Source: Bradyrhizobium sp. SSBR45G (GTDB lineage: Bacteria > Pseudomonadota > Alphaproteobacteria > Rhizobiales > Xanthobacteraceae). From it: a DNA stretch of 64,000 nt. Positions 1 to 8,981 of the stretch are shown here, one piece after another; the first letter of the stretch is position 1, and each line of letters starts with the position of its first letter. A program made the translations under genes and the position numbers. The notes beneath the pieces were generated by a model, which did no database searches, had not been told where the DNA came from, and was given only the letters and a program-made list of their open reading frames with translations. The stretch lies in NCBI RefSeq assembly GCF_030159255.1, contig NZ_BSCT01000001.1:310001-374000 (forward strand). Reading direction: 5' to 3'.

Positions 1-1
1 G

Positions 2-1162
2 CGGGCGGAAGGGCGTGATCCGCGGCTGCTCGTGATCGTGTTGCGGGGCGCGCTCGACGGCCTCGGCGCTGTCGCGCCGGTCGGTGATCCCGATTGGGTG
101 AGCCTGCGCGGCGACCGCGCGCTGCTGCTCGACGGCAAGCCGGCCGCGCTGCCGCTCGACGGCTTCTTCGCGCTCAATCCGGCGATGCCCAACCTGCACC
201 GGCTCTATGGCGCGGGACAGGCGGCGATCGTGCATGCGACCTGCACGCCCTATCGCGACCGTTCGCATTTCGACGGCCAGGACGTGCTGGAAAGCGGCAT
301 GGTCCGCCCAGGCGCGACCGATACCGGCTGGCTCAATCGCGCGCTGGTCGAGATGGACTCGGACGGCCGGGTGAACACCAATGGCAGCCGCGCACTCGGC
401 ATCGGCGCGGTGACCCCGCTGGTCGTGCGCGGCCGCGCGCCGGTGCTGTCCTGGTCACCGCAGCGGCTGCTGCCGGCGAGCGACGATACCCAGATGCGGC
501 TGCTCGACCTCTACAGGCACACCGACGCGAAGCTCGCCGCCGCGATGGAGTCGCGGATCAAGCTGGCGGCGATCGGCGGCACGGCTGGAGGCAGCACCGC
601 CATGACCGACACGCCGGAGGCCGCGCTGCTCGGTGTCGCCCGCCTGCGCGCCTTCTTCGCGGAGACCGCGGGCGCGGCCGCGCGCTTCCTGGCGCGGGAG
701 GATGGTCCGCGTGTCGGTGCGCTCGGCTTCGTCGGCTGGGACACGCACATCAACGAGGGCGCCGGATCGGGCCAGCTTGCCAACCTGTTGGGAGCGCTCG
801 ACGGCGCCCTGGCGGCGATCGAGACCGGCATGGGGCCGGCCTGGCGCGAGACCGTCGTGACCGTCGTCACCGAGTTCGGCCGCACCGCGCATATCAACGG
901 TACCAATGGCACGGATCACGGCACCGGAACGGTGGCCTTGCTGGCCGGCGGCGCCGTGAAGGGCGGCCGCGTGATCGCCGACTGGCCGGGGCTGAAGCTC
1001 GCCCAACTCCACGAGCAGCGCGATCTGCGTCCGACCACCGACCTGCGCGCCGTGCTCAAGGGTCTGCTGAAGGACCATCTGCGTGTCGATGGCACCGCGC
1101 TCGACAGTCGCATCTTCCCCGGCAGCGCCGACGTCGCGGCGATGTCCGGGCTGCTGACATGA
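2..1162 (+). CDS. DUF1501 family protein, 5' end cut by window edge
   Basis: The reading frame is open from the first bases of the window, and residues just before the first internal GTG (DPRLL, then VIVLRGALDGLGAV) already match the usual DUF1501 start region, so the true start lies upstream. About 386 residues are visible. DUF1501 landmarks seen are the RSHFDGQDVLESGM block near residue 80 of the visible part, a DHGTGTVALLAGG block that resembles the sulfatase/alkaline-phosphatase-like core, and an LRPTTDLRAVLKGLL block near the C-terminus. Members are usually exported by the Tat system and encoded next to a DUF1800 gene; that partner would be upstream of the window. Function is not established for the family. 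A GCGGCC...GGCCGC hairpin follows the stop at 1173-1191 but has no T-tract. Confidence 0.85.
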   Translation, partial: RAEGRDPRLLVIVLRGALDGLGAVAPVGDPDWVSLRGDRALLLDGKPAALPLDGFFALNPAMPNLHRLYGAGQAAIVHATCTPYRDRSHFDGQDVLESGMVRPGATDTGWLNRALVEMDSDGRVNTNGSRALGIGAVTPLVVRGRAPVLSWSPQRLLPASDDTQMRLLDLYRHTDAKLAAAMESRIKLAAIGGTAGGSTAMTDTPEAALLGVARLRAFFAETAGAAARFLAREDGPRVGALGFVGWDTHINEGAGSGQLANLLGALDGALAAIETGMGPAWRETVVTVVTEFGRTAHINGTNGTDHGTGTVALLAGGAVKGGRVIADWPGLKLAQLHEQRDLRPTTDLRAVLKGLLKDHLRVDGTALDSRIFPGSADVAAMSGLLT

Positions 1163-1202
1163 CGCATCGCGGGCGGCCTCTTTCGGGCCGCAGCTGCTCT
1201 TC

Positions 1203-1242
1203 ACCGCATCGAGAGATGCCAAGACCGCACCGAGAGATGCCA
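1203..1242. repeat. two tandem 19-bp direct repeats
   Basis: ACCGCATCGAGAGATGCCA at 1203-1221 recurs with one mismatch at 1224-1242, a 21-bp period, immediately before the next gene. It is short and may be chance or a small slippage product; no known regulator site is recognised. Confidence 0.4.
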
Positions 1243-1262
1243 CGCGCTGAACGAGTTCGCCG

Positions 1263-3221
1263 ATGACTCCAGGTCTCATTCCCCGCCGCCTTCTGTTCGG
1301 CAACCCGACGTTCCTCGACGCCAGGCTGTCGCCGGACGGGCGATTTCTGTCCTGGCTCGCGCCGGTCGACGGCGTGCTCAATGTCTGGGTGGCACCGTCG
1401 GATCGCATTGCCGACGGCGAGCCGATGACGCACACCAGGGGGCGGCCGATCGCGTGGCAGGAATGGAGCCCGGACGGACGCGCGATCATGTTTCTCAAGG
1501 ACGAGAACGGCGATGAAAACTTTCATCTGTTCGTCGTCGATGTCAGGACGCGCGAGGTCCGCGACCTCACGCCATATCCGGGCGTCCGCGCCATTCCGAC
1601 GTTCTGGTCGTACCTGACGCCCAACCGCATTGCGTTGACATTGAACGACCGCGATCGCGCCAGCCCCGACGTCTATGCGCTCGATCTCGACAGCGGCGTC
1701 CGCACGCTGCTCTGGCAGAACATGCAGCAGCTCGATTTCGTCGGGCTCGACTGGCAGCTGCGGCCGCGCCACGCTCGCAGCAACGCGCCGGACGGCGGCG
1801 CGCGGCTGTGGCGGATCGAGGACGGCATGCTCGTGCCGTGGTGCGACGTGCCCTATGAGGCGAGCTGGAGCACGCGCGCCTGGACCTTCGACGCGACCGG
1901 AAATCACCTGCATTTGTTTTCCTGCCTCGACCGCGAAACGACGGCGCTGGTGCAGATGGACTGGCTCACCGGCGAGGAGCGCGTGCTATTCGCGAGCGAG
2001 GCGGCCGATGTGACGGCGTGGATCTGGGATGCGCGGACGCTTTCGCCAGTTGCCGCGGCGATCGATCCGGGACGGCAGGCCTGGCACGCGCTGACGCCGC
2101 AGCTGGCCGACGATCTGGCCGCAATCCGCGACGCGCTGCCCGGCCATGCGTTTCACGTCACGAGCCAGTCCGATGACGATCGCCGCTGGACCCTGATGAG
2201 CACCACGCCGCAGCAGCCGGGCACCTTCCATCTCTACGATCGCGACCGCGGCACGGTCACGGAGCTGTTCACGGCGCGTCCCGAGCTGAAGCGATACCGG
2301 CTGGCGCCGATGCAAGCGATCAAGACCAAGGCGCGCGACGGCCTCGATATGGTCTCCTATCTCACCTTGCCGGCTGACATCGCCGGCGACCGGCCGCCGG
2401 CACCGCTGCCGATGGTGCTGGTCGTGCATGGCGGGCCGTGGGGCCGGGACATCTACGGCTATCGCGGCGACCACCAATGGCTCGCCGACCGCGGCTATGC
2501 GGTGCTATCGGTGAACTATCGCGGCTCGACCGGCTTCGGCCGCGCGTTCATCGCCGCGAGCGAGAAGGAGCACGCGCGCCGCATGCATGATGATCTCATC
2601 GACGTGGTCGAATGGGCGGTCGCGGAGGGCATCGCGCAACGCGACAGGGTGGCGATCACCGGGGTGTCCTATGGCGGCTATGCGTCGTTCGTCGCCGCAA
2701 CCTTCACGCCGGACGTGTTCTGCTGCGCGGTGCCCGTGGTCGGCATCACCAACCTGCAGACGCTGCTGGAATCCATGCCGCCCTATTGGTCGGGCTTCGC
2801 CGAGTTCATGTATCGCAGCTATGGCGATCCGCGCACCGCGAGGGGCAGGGCACTGCTGGCGGAGCGTTCGCCGATCCACAAGGTCGACAACATCGCAAAG
2901 CCGATGCTGATCTTCCACGGCGCCAACGACGTGCGCTGCCTGATGGCCGAGAGCGACACGATCGTATGCGCCATGCGCCAGCGCAACATTCCGGTGACCT
3001 ACATCGTCTATCCCGACGAGGGACACGGCTTCCAGAAGCCGGAGAACCGGCTGTCCTATATCGCGATCGCGGAAGCTTTTTTCGCTCACCATCTCGGCGG
3101 CGCGTGCGAACCCGTCGGACGTGATTTCGATGGATCGAGCCACGAGGTCAGGGCCGGCGCGCAATTGTTGGCGCATTACCTCTCGTCCCAGCCCGGGGCC
3201 GATCAACCGCGCTGCGCCTGA
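1263..3221 (+). CDS. S9 family serine peptidase (prolyl oligopeptidase / acylaminoacyl-peptidase type)
   Basis: The 652-residue protein has an N-terminal beta-propeller-like half (WD-type stretches such as LSPDGRFLSWL and WSPDGRAIMFL) and a C-terminal alpha/beta-hydrolase half beginning near residue 370. The hydrolase half shows VLVVHGGPWGRD (oxyanion region), the nucleophile elbow GVSYGGY with Ser469, Asp556 in GANDVRC and His588 in EGHGF, so the triad is complete. These enzymes cleave short peptides or acylated N-termini. No signal peptide is evident, so it is probably cytosolic. The ATG lies 100 bp after the DUF1501 stop with no strong ribosome site. Substrate is unknown. Confidence 0.9.
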   Translation: MTPGLIPRRLLFGNPTFLDARLSPDGRFLSWLAPVDGVLNVWVAPSDRIADGEPMTHTRGRPIAWQEWSPDGRAIMFLKDENGDENFHLFVVDVRTREVRDLTPYPGVRAIPTFWSYLTPNRIALTLNDRDRASPDVYALDLDSGVRTLLWQNMQQLDFVGLDWQLRPRHARSNAPDGGARLWRIEDGMLVPWCDVPYEASWSTRAWTFDATGNHLHLFSCLDRETTALVQMDWLTGEERVLFASEAADVTAWIWDARTLSPVAAAIDPGRQAWHALTPQLADDLAAIRDALPGHAFHVTSQSDDDRRWTLMSTTPQQPGTFHLYDRDRGTVTELFTARPELKRYRLAPMQAIKTKARDGLDMVSYLTLPADIAGDRPPAPLPMVLVVHGGPWGRDIYGYRGDHQWLADRGYAVLSVNYRGSTGFGRAFIAASEKEHARRMHDDLIDVVEWAVAEGIAQRDRVAITGVSYGGYASFVAATFTPDVFCCAVPVVGITNLQTLLESMPPYWSGFAEFMYRSYGDPRTARGRALLAERSPIHKVDNIAKPMLIFHGANDVRCLMAESDTIVCAMRQRNIPVTYIVYPDEGHGFQKPENRLSYIAIAEAFFAHHLGGACEPVGRDFDGSSHEVRAGAQLLAHYLSSQPGADQPRCA

Positions 3222-3505
3222 GCCGCCCATCGCGGCCAGCGCCGGCTGGCGGTGCGACGGCGGATCGGGCGCAGCATGGTCCTCCCTGTGGGCGGGAAAG
3301 CCGGAAAAGCTTCAACGTCAGGTGCACCAGCCGCCTTGCGACGCCGTTGCCCAGCTTTCCGCCTTGCCTAACTCCCTCGATTGACGGCATATTCCGGCGC
3401 GAAGCGGTCGCGCGCGCCGGTGGCATGGTCCAGCCGTCGCAGAACCGCGTTACCAGAAGAAGCGAGGGGCCGGGCGCGGTGTGCGCCGGCTTGGGGGGAA
3501 TCTGT
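3222..3505. other. intergenic region before the Liv operon
   Basis: No gene is supported in these 284 bp. The frame of the downstream ATPase is open back to 3347, but that extension has no family similarity and is read as non-coding. The promoter of the ABC transporter operon must lie here; I could not pick a convincing -35/-10 pair. Confidence 0.5.
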
Positions 3506-4261
3506 TTGGCTGACGAGTTCATTCTCGAGACCCACGGATTGACGAAGGAATTCGCGGGGTTTTTTGCCGTTCGCGATGTTTCGCTCAAGATTCGCCGGGG
3601 CACCATTCACGCGCTGATCGGCCCCAATGGCGCCGGCAAGACGACGTGCTTCAATCTGCTGACCAAGTTCCTGCGGCCGTCGGCCGGCAAGATTCTCTAT
3701 AAGGGGCAGGACATTACCGCTGTAGCGCCGGCCGACGTGGCCCGTCTCGGGCTGGTCCGCTCGTTCCAGATCTCGGCGGTGTTTCCGCATCTGACCGCGC
3801 TGGAGAACGTCCGCGTCGCCCTGCAGCGGCAGCATGGGTCGTCGTTCGACTTCTGGCGCTCCAAGACCGTGCTGAACCGCTTCAACAGCCGCGCGCTGGA
3901 GCTGCTCAACGACGTCGGCCTCAGCGAGTTCGCCAATATTCCGGCTGTCGAAATGCCCTATGGACGCAAGCGCGCGCTGGAGATCGCCACGACCTTGGCG
4001 CTCGACCCGGAGATGATGCTGCTGGACGAGCCGATGGCCGGCATGGGCCATGAGGACATCGACAAGATCGCCACGCTGATCAAGCGCATCTCCGCGAAGT
4101 ACACGATCCTGATGGTCGAGCATAATCTGAGCGTCGTCGCCAACCTCTCCGACACCATCACCGTGCTGACGCGGGGCCAGGTGCTGACCGAGGGGCCGTA
4201 TTCCGAGCTCTCGAAGGACGAGCGCGTCAAGGAAGCCTATCTGGGAGCCGGACATGCCTGA
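3506..4261 (+). CDS. livG: branched-chain amino-acid-type ABC transporter ATPase LivG
   Basis: This 251-residue ATPase energises uptake by the adjacent HAAT-type importer. It has a Walker A (GPNGAGKTT), the LivG-typical insertion after it (FNLLTKFLRPSAG), Walker B LDPEMMLLDEP and the H-loop MVEHN. The signature motif reads MPYGRKRALEIA in place of LSxGQQ, which is common for LivG proteins. I chose the TTG at 3506 because a GGGGGGAA ribosome site sits a few bases upstream and family similarity begins at ILETHGLTKEF; the open frame further upstream looks like leader sequence. The gene overlaps livF by 8 bp (ATGCCTGA), indicating one operon. Substrate class (amino acid, amide or aromatic acid) cannot be told from the sequence. 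Confidence 0.88.
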   Translation: MADEFILETHGLTKEFAGFFAVRDVSLKIRRGTIHALIGPNGAGKTTCFNLLTKFLRPSAGKILYKGQDITAVAPADVARLGLVRSFQISAVFPHLTALENVRVALQRQHGSSFDFWRSKTVLNRFNSRALELLNDVGLSEFANIPAVEMPYGRKRALEIATTLALDPEMMLLDEPMAGMGHEDIDKIATLIKRISAKYTILMVEHNLSVVANLSDTITVLTRGQVLTEGPYSELSKDERVKEAYLGAGHA

Positions 4262-5003
4262 GGTGATGACGGCCACGCGATCGCCGGGCGAGTACTCCGC
4301 CGCAGGGACCATTCTCGAGGTCAGGAATCTCGAAAGCTGGTACGGCGAATCACACATCCTGCATGGCATGAACTTCAACGTGAAGCCCGGCGAGGTGGTG
4401 ACGCTGCTCGGCCGCAACGGCGCCGGCAAGACCACCACCCTGAAGTCGATCATGGGCATCATCGGCAAGCGCAGCGGCTCGGTGCAGTTCAACGGCCGCG
4501 AGCTGATCCGCATGACCTCCGACAAAATCGCGCGGCTCGGCATCGCGCTGTGTCCGGAGGAGCGCGGCATCTTCGCGAGCCTCGACGTGCGCGAGAACCT
4601 GCTGCTGCCGCCGGTGGTGCGACCGGGCGGACTGACGCTCGACCAGATCTTCGAGCTGTTTCCGAACCTGAAGGAACGGCTCAAGAGCCAGGGCACCAAG
4701 CTCTCCGGCGGCGAGCAGCAGATGCTGGCGATCGCGCGCATCCTGCGCACCGGTGCCAGCTTCCTGATGCTGGACGAGCCGACCGAGGGTCTCGCCCCGG
4801 TCATCATCCAGCAGATCGGCCACACCATCGCGCGGCTGAAGAAGGAGGGCTTCACGATCCTCCTCGTCGAGCAGAACTTCCGCTTCGCCTCGACAGTCGC
4901 CGACCGCTACTACGTGGTCGAGCACGGCAAGGTCATCGACGGTTTCGCCAATGCCGATCTCGCCGCCAACATGGACAAGCTGCATACTTATCTCGGCGTC
5001 TGA
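4254..5003 (+). CDS. livF: branched-chain amino-acid-type ABC transporter ATPase LivF
   Basis: The 249-residue protein is the second nucleotide-binding subunit of the importer. It shows Walker A (GRNGAGKTTT), Q-loop region, the LivF hallmark CPEERGIFASLDVRENL, signature LSGGEQQMLAIAR, Walker B FLMLDEP followed by TEGLAP, and the H-loop replaced by LLVEQN, as is normal for LivF (Gln instead of His). It has a slightly long N-terminus of about 18 residues before ILEVRNLESWYG. The start overlaps the livG stop, so translation is probably coupled. Confidence 0.9.
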   Translation: MPEVMTATRSPGEYSAAGTILEVRNLESWYGESHILHGMNFNVKPGEVVTLLGRNGAGKTTTLKSIMGIIGKRSGSVQFNGRELIRMTSDKIARLGIALCPEERGIFASLDVRENLLLPPVVRPGGLTLDQIFELFPNLKERLKSQGTKLSGGEQQMLAIARILRTGASFLMLDEPTEGLAPVIIQQIGHTIARLKKEGFTILLVEQNFRFASTVADRYYVVEHGKVIDGFANADLAANMDKLHTYLGV

Positions 5004-5045
5004 CCGGCGCCGAAACGTTCTTTGGAAAGTTCTGGAAAGTTGGAC

Positions 5046-6269
5046 ATGAAAAACAGGTTCATCGCGTCACTGCTGCTGGGAACGGCGCTCACCTTCGCTG
5101 CCGGCAGCATCGCTTCGGCCGGCGACAAGACGGTCAAGATCGGCGCGCTGTCCGATCAGTCCGGCCTGTACTCGGACCTCGGCGGTCCCGGCTCGACGCT
5201 CGCGGCGCAGATGGCGATCGAGGATTCCGGCCTCACGGCCAAGGGCTGGAAGATCGACGTGATCTCCGGCGACCACCAGAACAAGCCGGATATTGGCACC
5301 TCGATCGCGCGGCAGTGGTTCGACGTCGAGAAGGTCGACGTGATCGTCGACGTGCCGAACTCGGGCGTGGCGCTGGCCGTCAACAACGTCGTCAAGGAGA
5401 AGAACGGCGTCTACATCAATTCCGGCGCGGCGACCTCCGACCTCACCAACGCGCAGTGCTCGCCGAACACCGTGCACTGGACCTACGATACCTACATGCT
5501 GGCGCACACCACCGGCCAGGCGCTGGTCAAGGCAGGCGGTACGAGCTGGTTCTTCCTGACCGCGGACTACGCCTTCGGCGCCGCGCTGGAGCGCGACACC
5601 ACGGCGGTCGTCACCGCCAATGGCGGCAAGGTCATCGGCGGCGTCAAGCATCCGCTCAACACCTCCGATTTCTCGTCGTTCCTGCTGCAGGCGCAGTCGT
5701 CGAACGCCAAGGTCATCGGGCTGGCCAATGCCGGCGGCGACACCACCAACTCGATCAAGCAGGCCGCCGAGTTCGGCCTCACCAAGGGCGGCCAGAAGCT
5801 CGCCGCGCTGTTGCTGTTCCTCACCGACGTCAAGTCGATCGGGCTCGACATCGCGCAGGGCCTCAACTTCACCGAGACGTTCTACTGGGACATGAACGAC
5901 CAGACCCGCGCCTTCTCCGACCGTTTCGCCAAGCGGATGAAGAACAGCGCGCCGCCGACCATGGTGCAGGCCGGCGTCTATGCCGGTCTCGCGCATTACT
6001 TCAAGGCGCTGGAGGCGCTCGGCGAGAACCCGCATGACGGCATCAAGATCGTCGACAAGATGAAGTCGATCCCGACCGAGGATGCGCTGTTCGGCAAGGG
6101 CGAGATCCAGCCCAACGGCCGAACCATCCACACCGCCTACCTGTTCGAGGTCAAGAAGCCGTCCGAATCCAAGGCGCCGTGGGATCTCTACAAGCTGGTC
6201 GGCTCGGTGCCGGGCGACCAGGCCTTCACGCCGCTCGACAAGAGCGCGTGTGCTCTGTTGAAGAAATGA
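5046..6269 (+). CDS. periplasmic substrate-binding protein of the Liv-type ABC importer
   Basis: A 407-residue type-I periplasmic binding protein with a clear signal peptide (MKNRFIASLLLGTALTFAAG, cleavage near ASA-GDK). The mature part starts KTVKIGALSDQSGLYSDLGG, typical of the peripla_BP_6 / LivK family, and includes the conserved GDHQNKPD segment and DYAFGAALERDT. The ATG at 5046 is preferred over an in-frame TTG 24 bp upstream because GGAAAG precedes it at good spacing and the signal peptide then begins with Met-Lys-Asn. It lies between the ATPase and permease genes. The ligand is not predictable; relatives bind branched-chain amino acids, amides, or aromatic acids. Confidence 0.9.
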   Translation: MKNRFIASLLLGTALTFAAGSIASAGDKTVKIGALSDQSGLYSDLGGPGSTLAAQMAIEDSGLTAKGWKIDVISGDHQNKPDIGTSIARQWFDVEKVDVIVDVPNSGVALAVNNVVKEKNGVYINSGAATSDLTNAQCSPNTVHWTYDTYMLAHTTGQALVKAGGTSWFFLTADYAFGAALERDTTAVVTANGGKVIGGVKHPLNTSDFSSFLLQAQSSNAKVIGLANAGGDTTNSIKQAAEFGLTKGGQKLAALLLFLTDVKSIGLDIAQGLNFTETFYWDMNDQTRAFSDRFAKRMKNSAPPTMVQAGVYAGLAHYFKALEALGENPHDGIKIVDKMKSIPTEDALFGKGEIQPNGRTIHTAYLFEVKKPSESKAPWDLYKLVGSVPGDQAFTPLDKSACALLKK

Positions 6270-6349
6270 GCCGCTGCGGCTCCGGCGGCTGATGCCGCCG
6301 GCGCCGCTGTTGTCTTCCAGGAAACGCCGAGAGAAAACAGAACAAGACG

Positions 6350-7213
6350 ATGCAGGCCCTCTACGCACAGCTTCTGGTTGGACTGATCAACGGCTCGTTC
6401 TACGCGCTGCTCAGTCTCGGGCTTGCCGTCATCTTCGGCATGCTCAACATCATCAACTTCGCCCATGGCGCGCTCTACATGATGGGCGCGTTCTGCGCTT
6501 ATTTCCTGCTGAACATCGGCGGCATCAACTATTGGTGGGCGCTGCTGCTGGCGCCGATCATCGTCGGCATCTTCGGCATGATCCTGGAGCGCACGCTGCT
6601 GCAGTGGCTGACCGGGCTGGACCATCTCTACGGCCTCTTGCTCACCTTCGGCATCGCGCTGATCGTGCAGGGCCTGTTCCAGAACTATTTCGGCTCCTCG
6701 GGCCTGCCTTACGCGATCCCGGATCAACTGCGCGGCGGCATGAATCTCGGCTTCATGTTCCTGCCGATCTATCGCGGCTGGGTCGTGGTGTTCTCGCTGG
6801 TGATCTGCGTCGCCACCTGGTTCCTGATCGAGCGCACGCGGCTCGGCGCCTACCTGCGCGCCGCGACCGAAAACCCGACGCTAGTGCGGGCCTTCGGCAT
6901 CAACGTGCCGCGCATGATCACGCTCACTTACGGCCTCGGCGTCGGACTCGCGGCCCTTGCCGGCGTGCTCTCGGCACCGATCAACCAGGTCCGGCCGCTG
7001 ATGGGCGCCGACCTGATCATTGTCGTGTTCGCGGTGGTCGTGATCGGCGGCATGGGCTCCATCATGGGCTCGATCATCACAGGCTTCGCGCTCGGCGTGA
7101 TCGAGGGACTGACCAAATATTTCTATCCCGAGGCTTCCAACACCGTGGTCTTCGTTCTGATGGTCCTGGTGCTGCTGGTGAAGCCGACGGGTCTGACCGG
7201 ACGGGCGGCCTGA
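6350..7213 (+). CDS. livH: ABC importer permease LivH
   Basis: This 287-residue inner-membrane permease is strongly hydrophobic with about eight membrane segments. It opens with QLLVGLINGSFYALLSLGLA and INFAHGALYMMGAF, both diagnostic for LivH, and has the cytoplasmic coupling stretch RAATENPTLVRAFGIN. The C-terminus LLVKPTGLTGR is the usual family ending. It follows the binding protein by 80 bp and is one base from livM, so all five genes are probably one transcript. Confidence 0.92.
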   Translation: MQALYAQLLVGLINGSFYALLSLGLAVIFGMLNIINFAHGALYMMGAFCAYFLLNIGGINYWWALLLAPIIVGIFGMILERTLLQWLTGLDHLYGLLLTFGIALIVQGLFQNYFGSSGLPYAIPDQLRGGMNLGFMFLPIYRGWVVVFSLVICVATWFLIERTRLGAYLRAATENPTLVRAFGINVPRMITLTYGLGVGLAALAGVLSAPINQVRPLMGADLIIVVFAVVVIGGMGSIMGSIITGFALGVIEGLTKYFYPEASNTVVFVLMVLVLLVKPTGLTGRAA

Positions 7214-7214
7214 C

Positions 7215-8183
7215 ATGACATCGATCACCGACGAGACCCTGCCGATCACCCCGCGCGCGGTGCGCGACGAAATGATCGTGTTCGTCATCATGGCGGCGCT
7301 GCTCGCCATCGTGCCATTCACCGGGCTGTACCCGTTCTTCGTCATGCAGGCGCTGTGCTTCGCGCTGCTGGCCTGCGCCTTCAACCTCCTGATCGGCTAT
7401 GGTGGCCTGCTGTCGTTCGGCCACGCGATGTTCTTGGGGACAGCGGGCTATTGCAGTGCCCATGCACTGAAGGTCTGGGGCCTGCCGCCGGAGCTCGGCA
7501 TCCTCACGGGCATCGCTGGCGCCTTCGTGCTCTCGATCATCACCGGCTACATCTCTATCCGCCGCCAGGGCATCTACTTCTCGATGATCACCCTGGCCCT
7601 GTCGCAGCTGCTGTATTTCGTCTATCTCCAGACGCCGTTCACCCATGGCGAGGACGGCATCCAGGGCATTCCGCAGGGCAGGCTGTTCGGCTTCATCGAC
7701 CTCTCGAAGCCGACTACGCTGTATTACGTTGTGCTGGTCGGGTTCCTTGCCGGCTTCCTGCTGATCTTCCGCACCATCAACTCGCCCTTCGGCGAGGTGC
7801 TGAAGTCGATCCGCGAGAACGAGCAGCGCGCGATCTCGCTCGGCTACAAGACCGACCAGTACAAGCTCCTGGCCTATATCCTGTCCGGCACCATCGCCGG
7901 CTTTGCCGGCTCGCTGAAGGTGTTCGTGGCCCAGAATGCCTCGCTGACCGACGTGCACTGGTCGATGTCGGGCGAGATCGTGCTGATGACGCTGGTCGGC
8001 GGTCTTGGAACGGTATTCGGGCCCGTCGTCGGAGCGTTCGTAATCATCGCCATGCAGCAATATCTGGCCGGGTTCGGGCAGTGGGTGACGGTGATCCAAG
8101 GCGTCATCTTCGTCGCCTGCGTGCTCACCTTCCGCCGCGGCGTGGTCGGGGAAATCGCCCATCTGTTCAAGCGCTCCCTCTAA
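7215..8183 (+). CDS. livM: ABC importer permease LivM
   Basis: The 322-residue partner permease of LivH has about ten hydrophobic segments. LivM marks are NLLIGYGGLLSFGHAMFLG, the cytoplasmic coupling region SPFGEVLKSIRENEQRAISLGY and GGLGTVFGPVVGAFVI. Its ATG comes one base after the livH stop codon. It ends the operon; the next gene starts about 145 bp later. Confidence 0.92.
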   Translation: MTSITDETLPITPRAVRDEMIVFVIMAALLAIVPFTGLYPFFVMQALCFALLACAFNLLIGYGGLLSFGHAMFLGTAGYCSAHALKVWGLPPELGILTGIAGAFVLSIITGYISIRRQGIYFSMITLALSQLLYFVYLQTPFTHGEDGIQGIPQGRLFGFIDLSKPTTLYYVVLVGFLAGFLLIFRTINSPFGEVLKSIRENEQRAISLGYKTDQYKLLAYILSGTIAGFAGSLKVFVAQNASLTDVHWSMSGEIVLMTLVGGLGTVFGPVVGAFVIIAMQQYLAGFGQWVTVIQGVIFVACVLTFRRGVVGEIAHLFKRSL

Positions 8184-8327
8184 GTCATTGATCTAGAATA
8201 GAATTGCCTGAAAGGCAGAAAGCGGTGGATGATCGTGCCACCGCTTCTGCTGGCGCGGGATCCGGGATATGACAGTTCTGTGACGGGCCGGCCCTGGCCC
8301 GTTTTCGGAATCGATGGACCTCGTCCC

Positions 8328-8972
8328 ATGCTGAACTGGTTTCGCGCCGTCCTCCCGCGGGAGGAGCGGTTTTTTGATTTGTTCGCCCGCCACAACAAGG
8401 TGGTGATCCAGGGCGCGCATGCGCTGCAGGACATGTTGCAGGGCGGCGACGACATTCTGGTCCACTGCCAGCGCGTCAGCCAGTTCGAGAACGAGGCCGA
8501 CAACATCACGCGCGAGGTGCTGACCGCCGTCCGCCGCACCTTCATCACGCCGTTCGACCGCGGCGACATCAAGAACCTGATCACCTCGATGGACGACGCC
8601 ATCGACCAGATGCAGCAGACGTCCAAGGCCGTGGTGCTGTTCGAGGTCAAGGAGTTCGAGCCGACCATGCGCGAGATGGGCACGCTCCTGGTCGAGTGCG
8701 CCAACCTGATCAGCAAGGCGCTGCCGCTTCTGCAGGCGATCGGCCAGAACGTGCCGATGATCACCGCGATCACCGAGGAGATGACCAAGCTGGAGGGCCG
8801 CGTCGATGACCTCCACGACATCGGGCTGAAGGAACTGTTCCTCAAGCACCGCAACGCCAACACCATGGATTTCATCGTCGGCGCCGAGATCTACGACCAT
8901 CTGGAGAAGGTTGCCGACCGCTTCGACGACGTCGCCAACGAGATCAATTCGATCATGATCGAACAGGTCTAG
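8328..8972 (+). CDS. DUF47 family phosphate-transport accessory protein (PhoU-like)
   Basis: The 214-residue all-helical protein matches the DUF47/YkaA family of PhoU-like proteins. It begins MLNWFRAVLPREERFFDLF, then contains two repeats rich in E/D metal-binding positions (FENEADNITREVL near residue 45 and KLEGRVDDLHDIG near residue 155). Family members sit beside Pit transporters and are thought to control their activity. The ATG at 8328 is chosen because similarity starts there; the open frame back to 8229 looks non-homologous. The next gene, a Pit transporter, starts 9 bp after the stop. Confidence 0.88.
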   Translation: MLNWFRAVLPREERFFDLFARHNKVVIQGAHALQDMLQGGDDILVHCQRVSQFENEADNITREVLTAVRRTFITPFDRGDIKNLITSMDDAIDQMQQTSKAVVLFEVKEFEPTMREMGTLLVECANLISKALPLLQAIGQNVPMITAITEEMTKLEGRVDDLHDIGLKELFLKHRNANTMDFIVGAEIYDHLEKVADRFDDVANEINSIMIEQV

Positions 8973-8981
8973 GGGCGCGCC

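Noticed and set aside
1173..1191. GCGGCC...GGCCGC hairpin as a terminator of the DUF1501 gene
   Set aside because: Only 6-bp arms and no T-tract; too weak.
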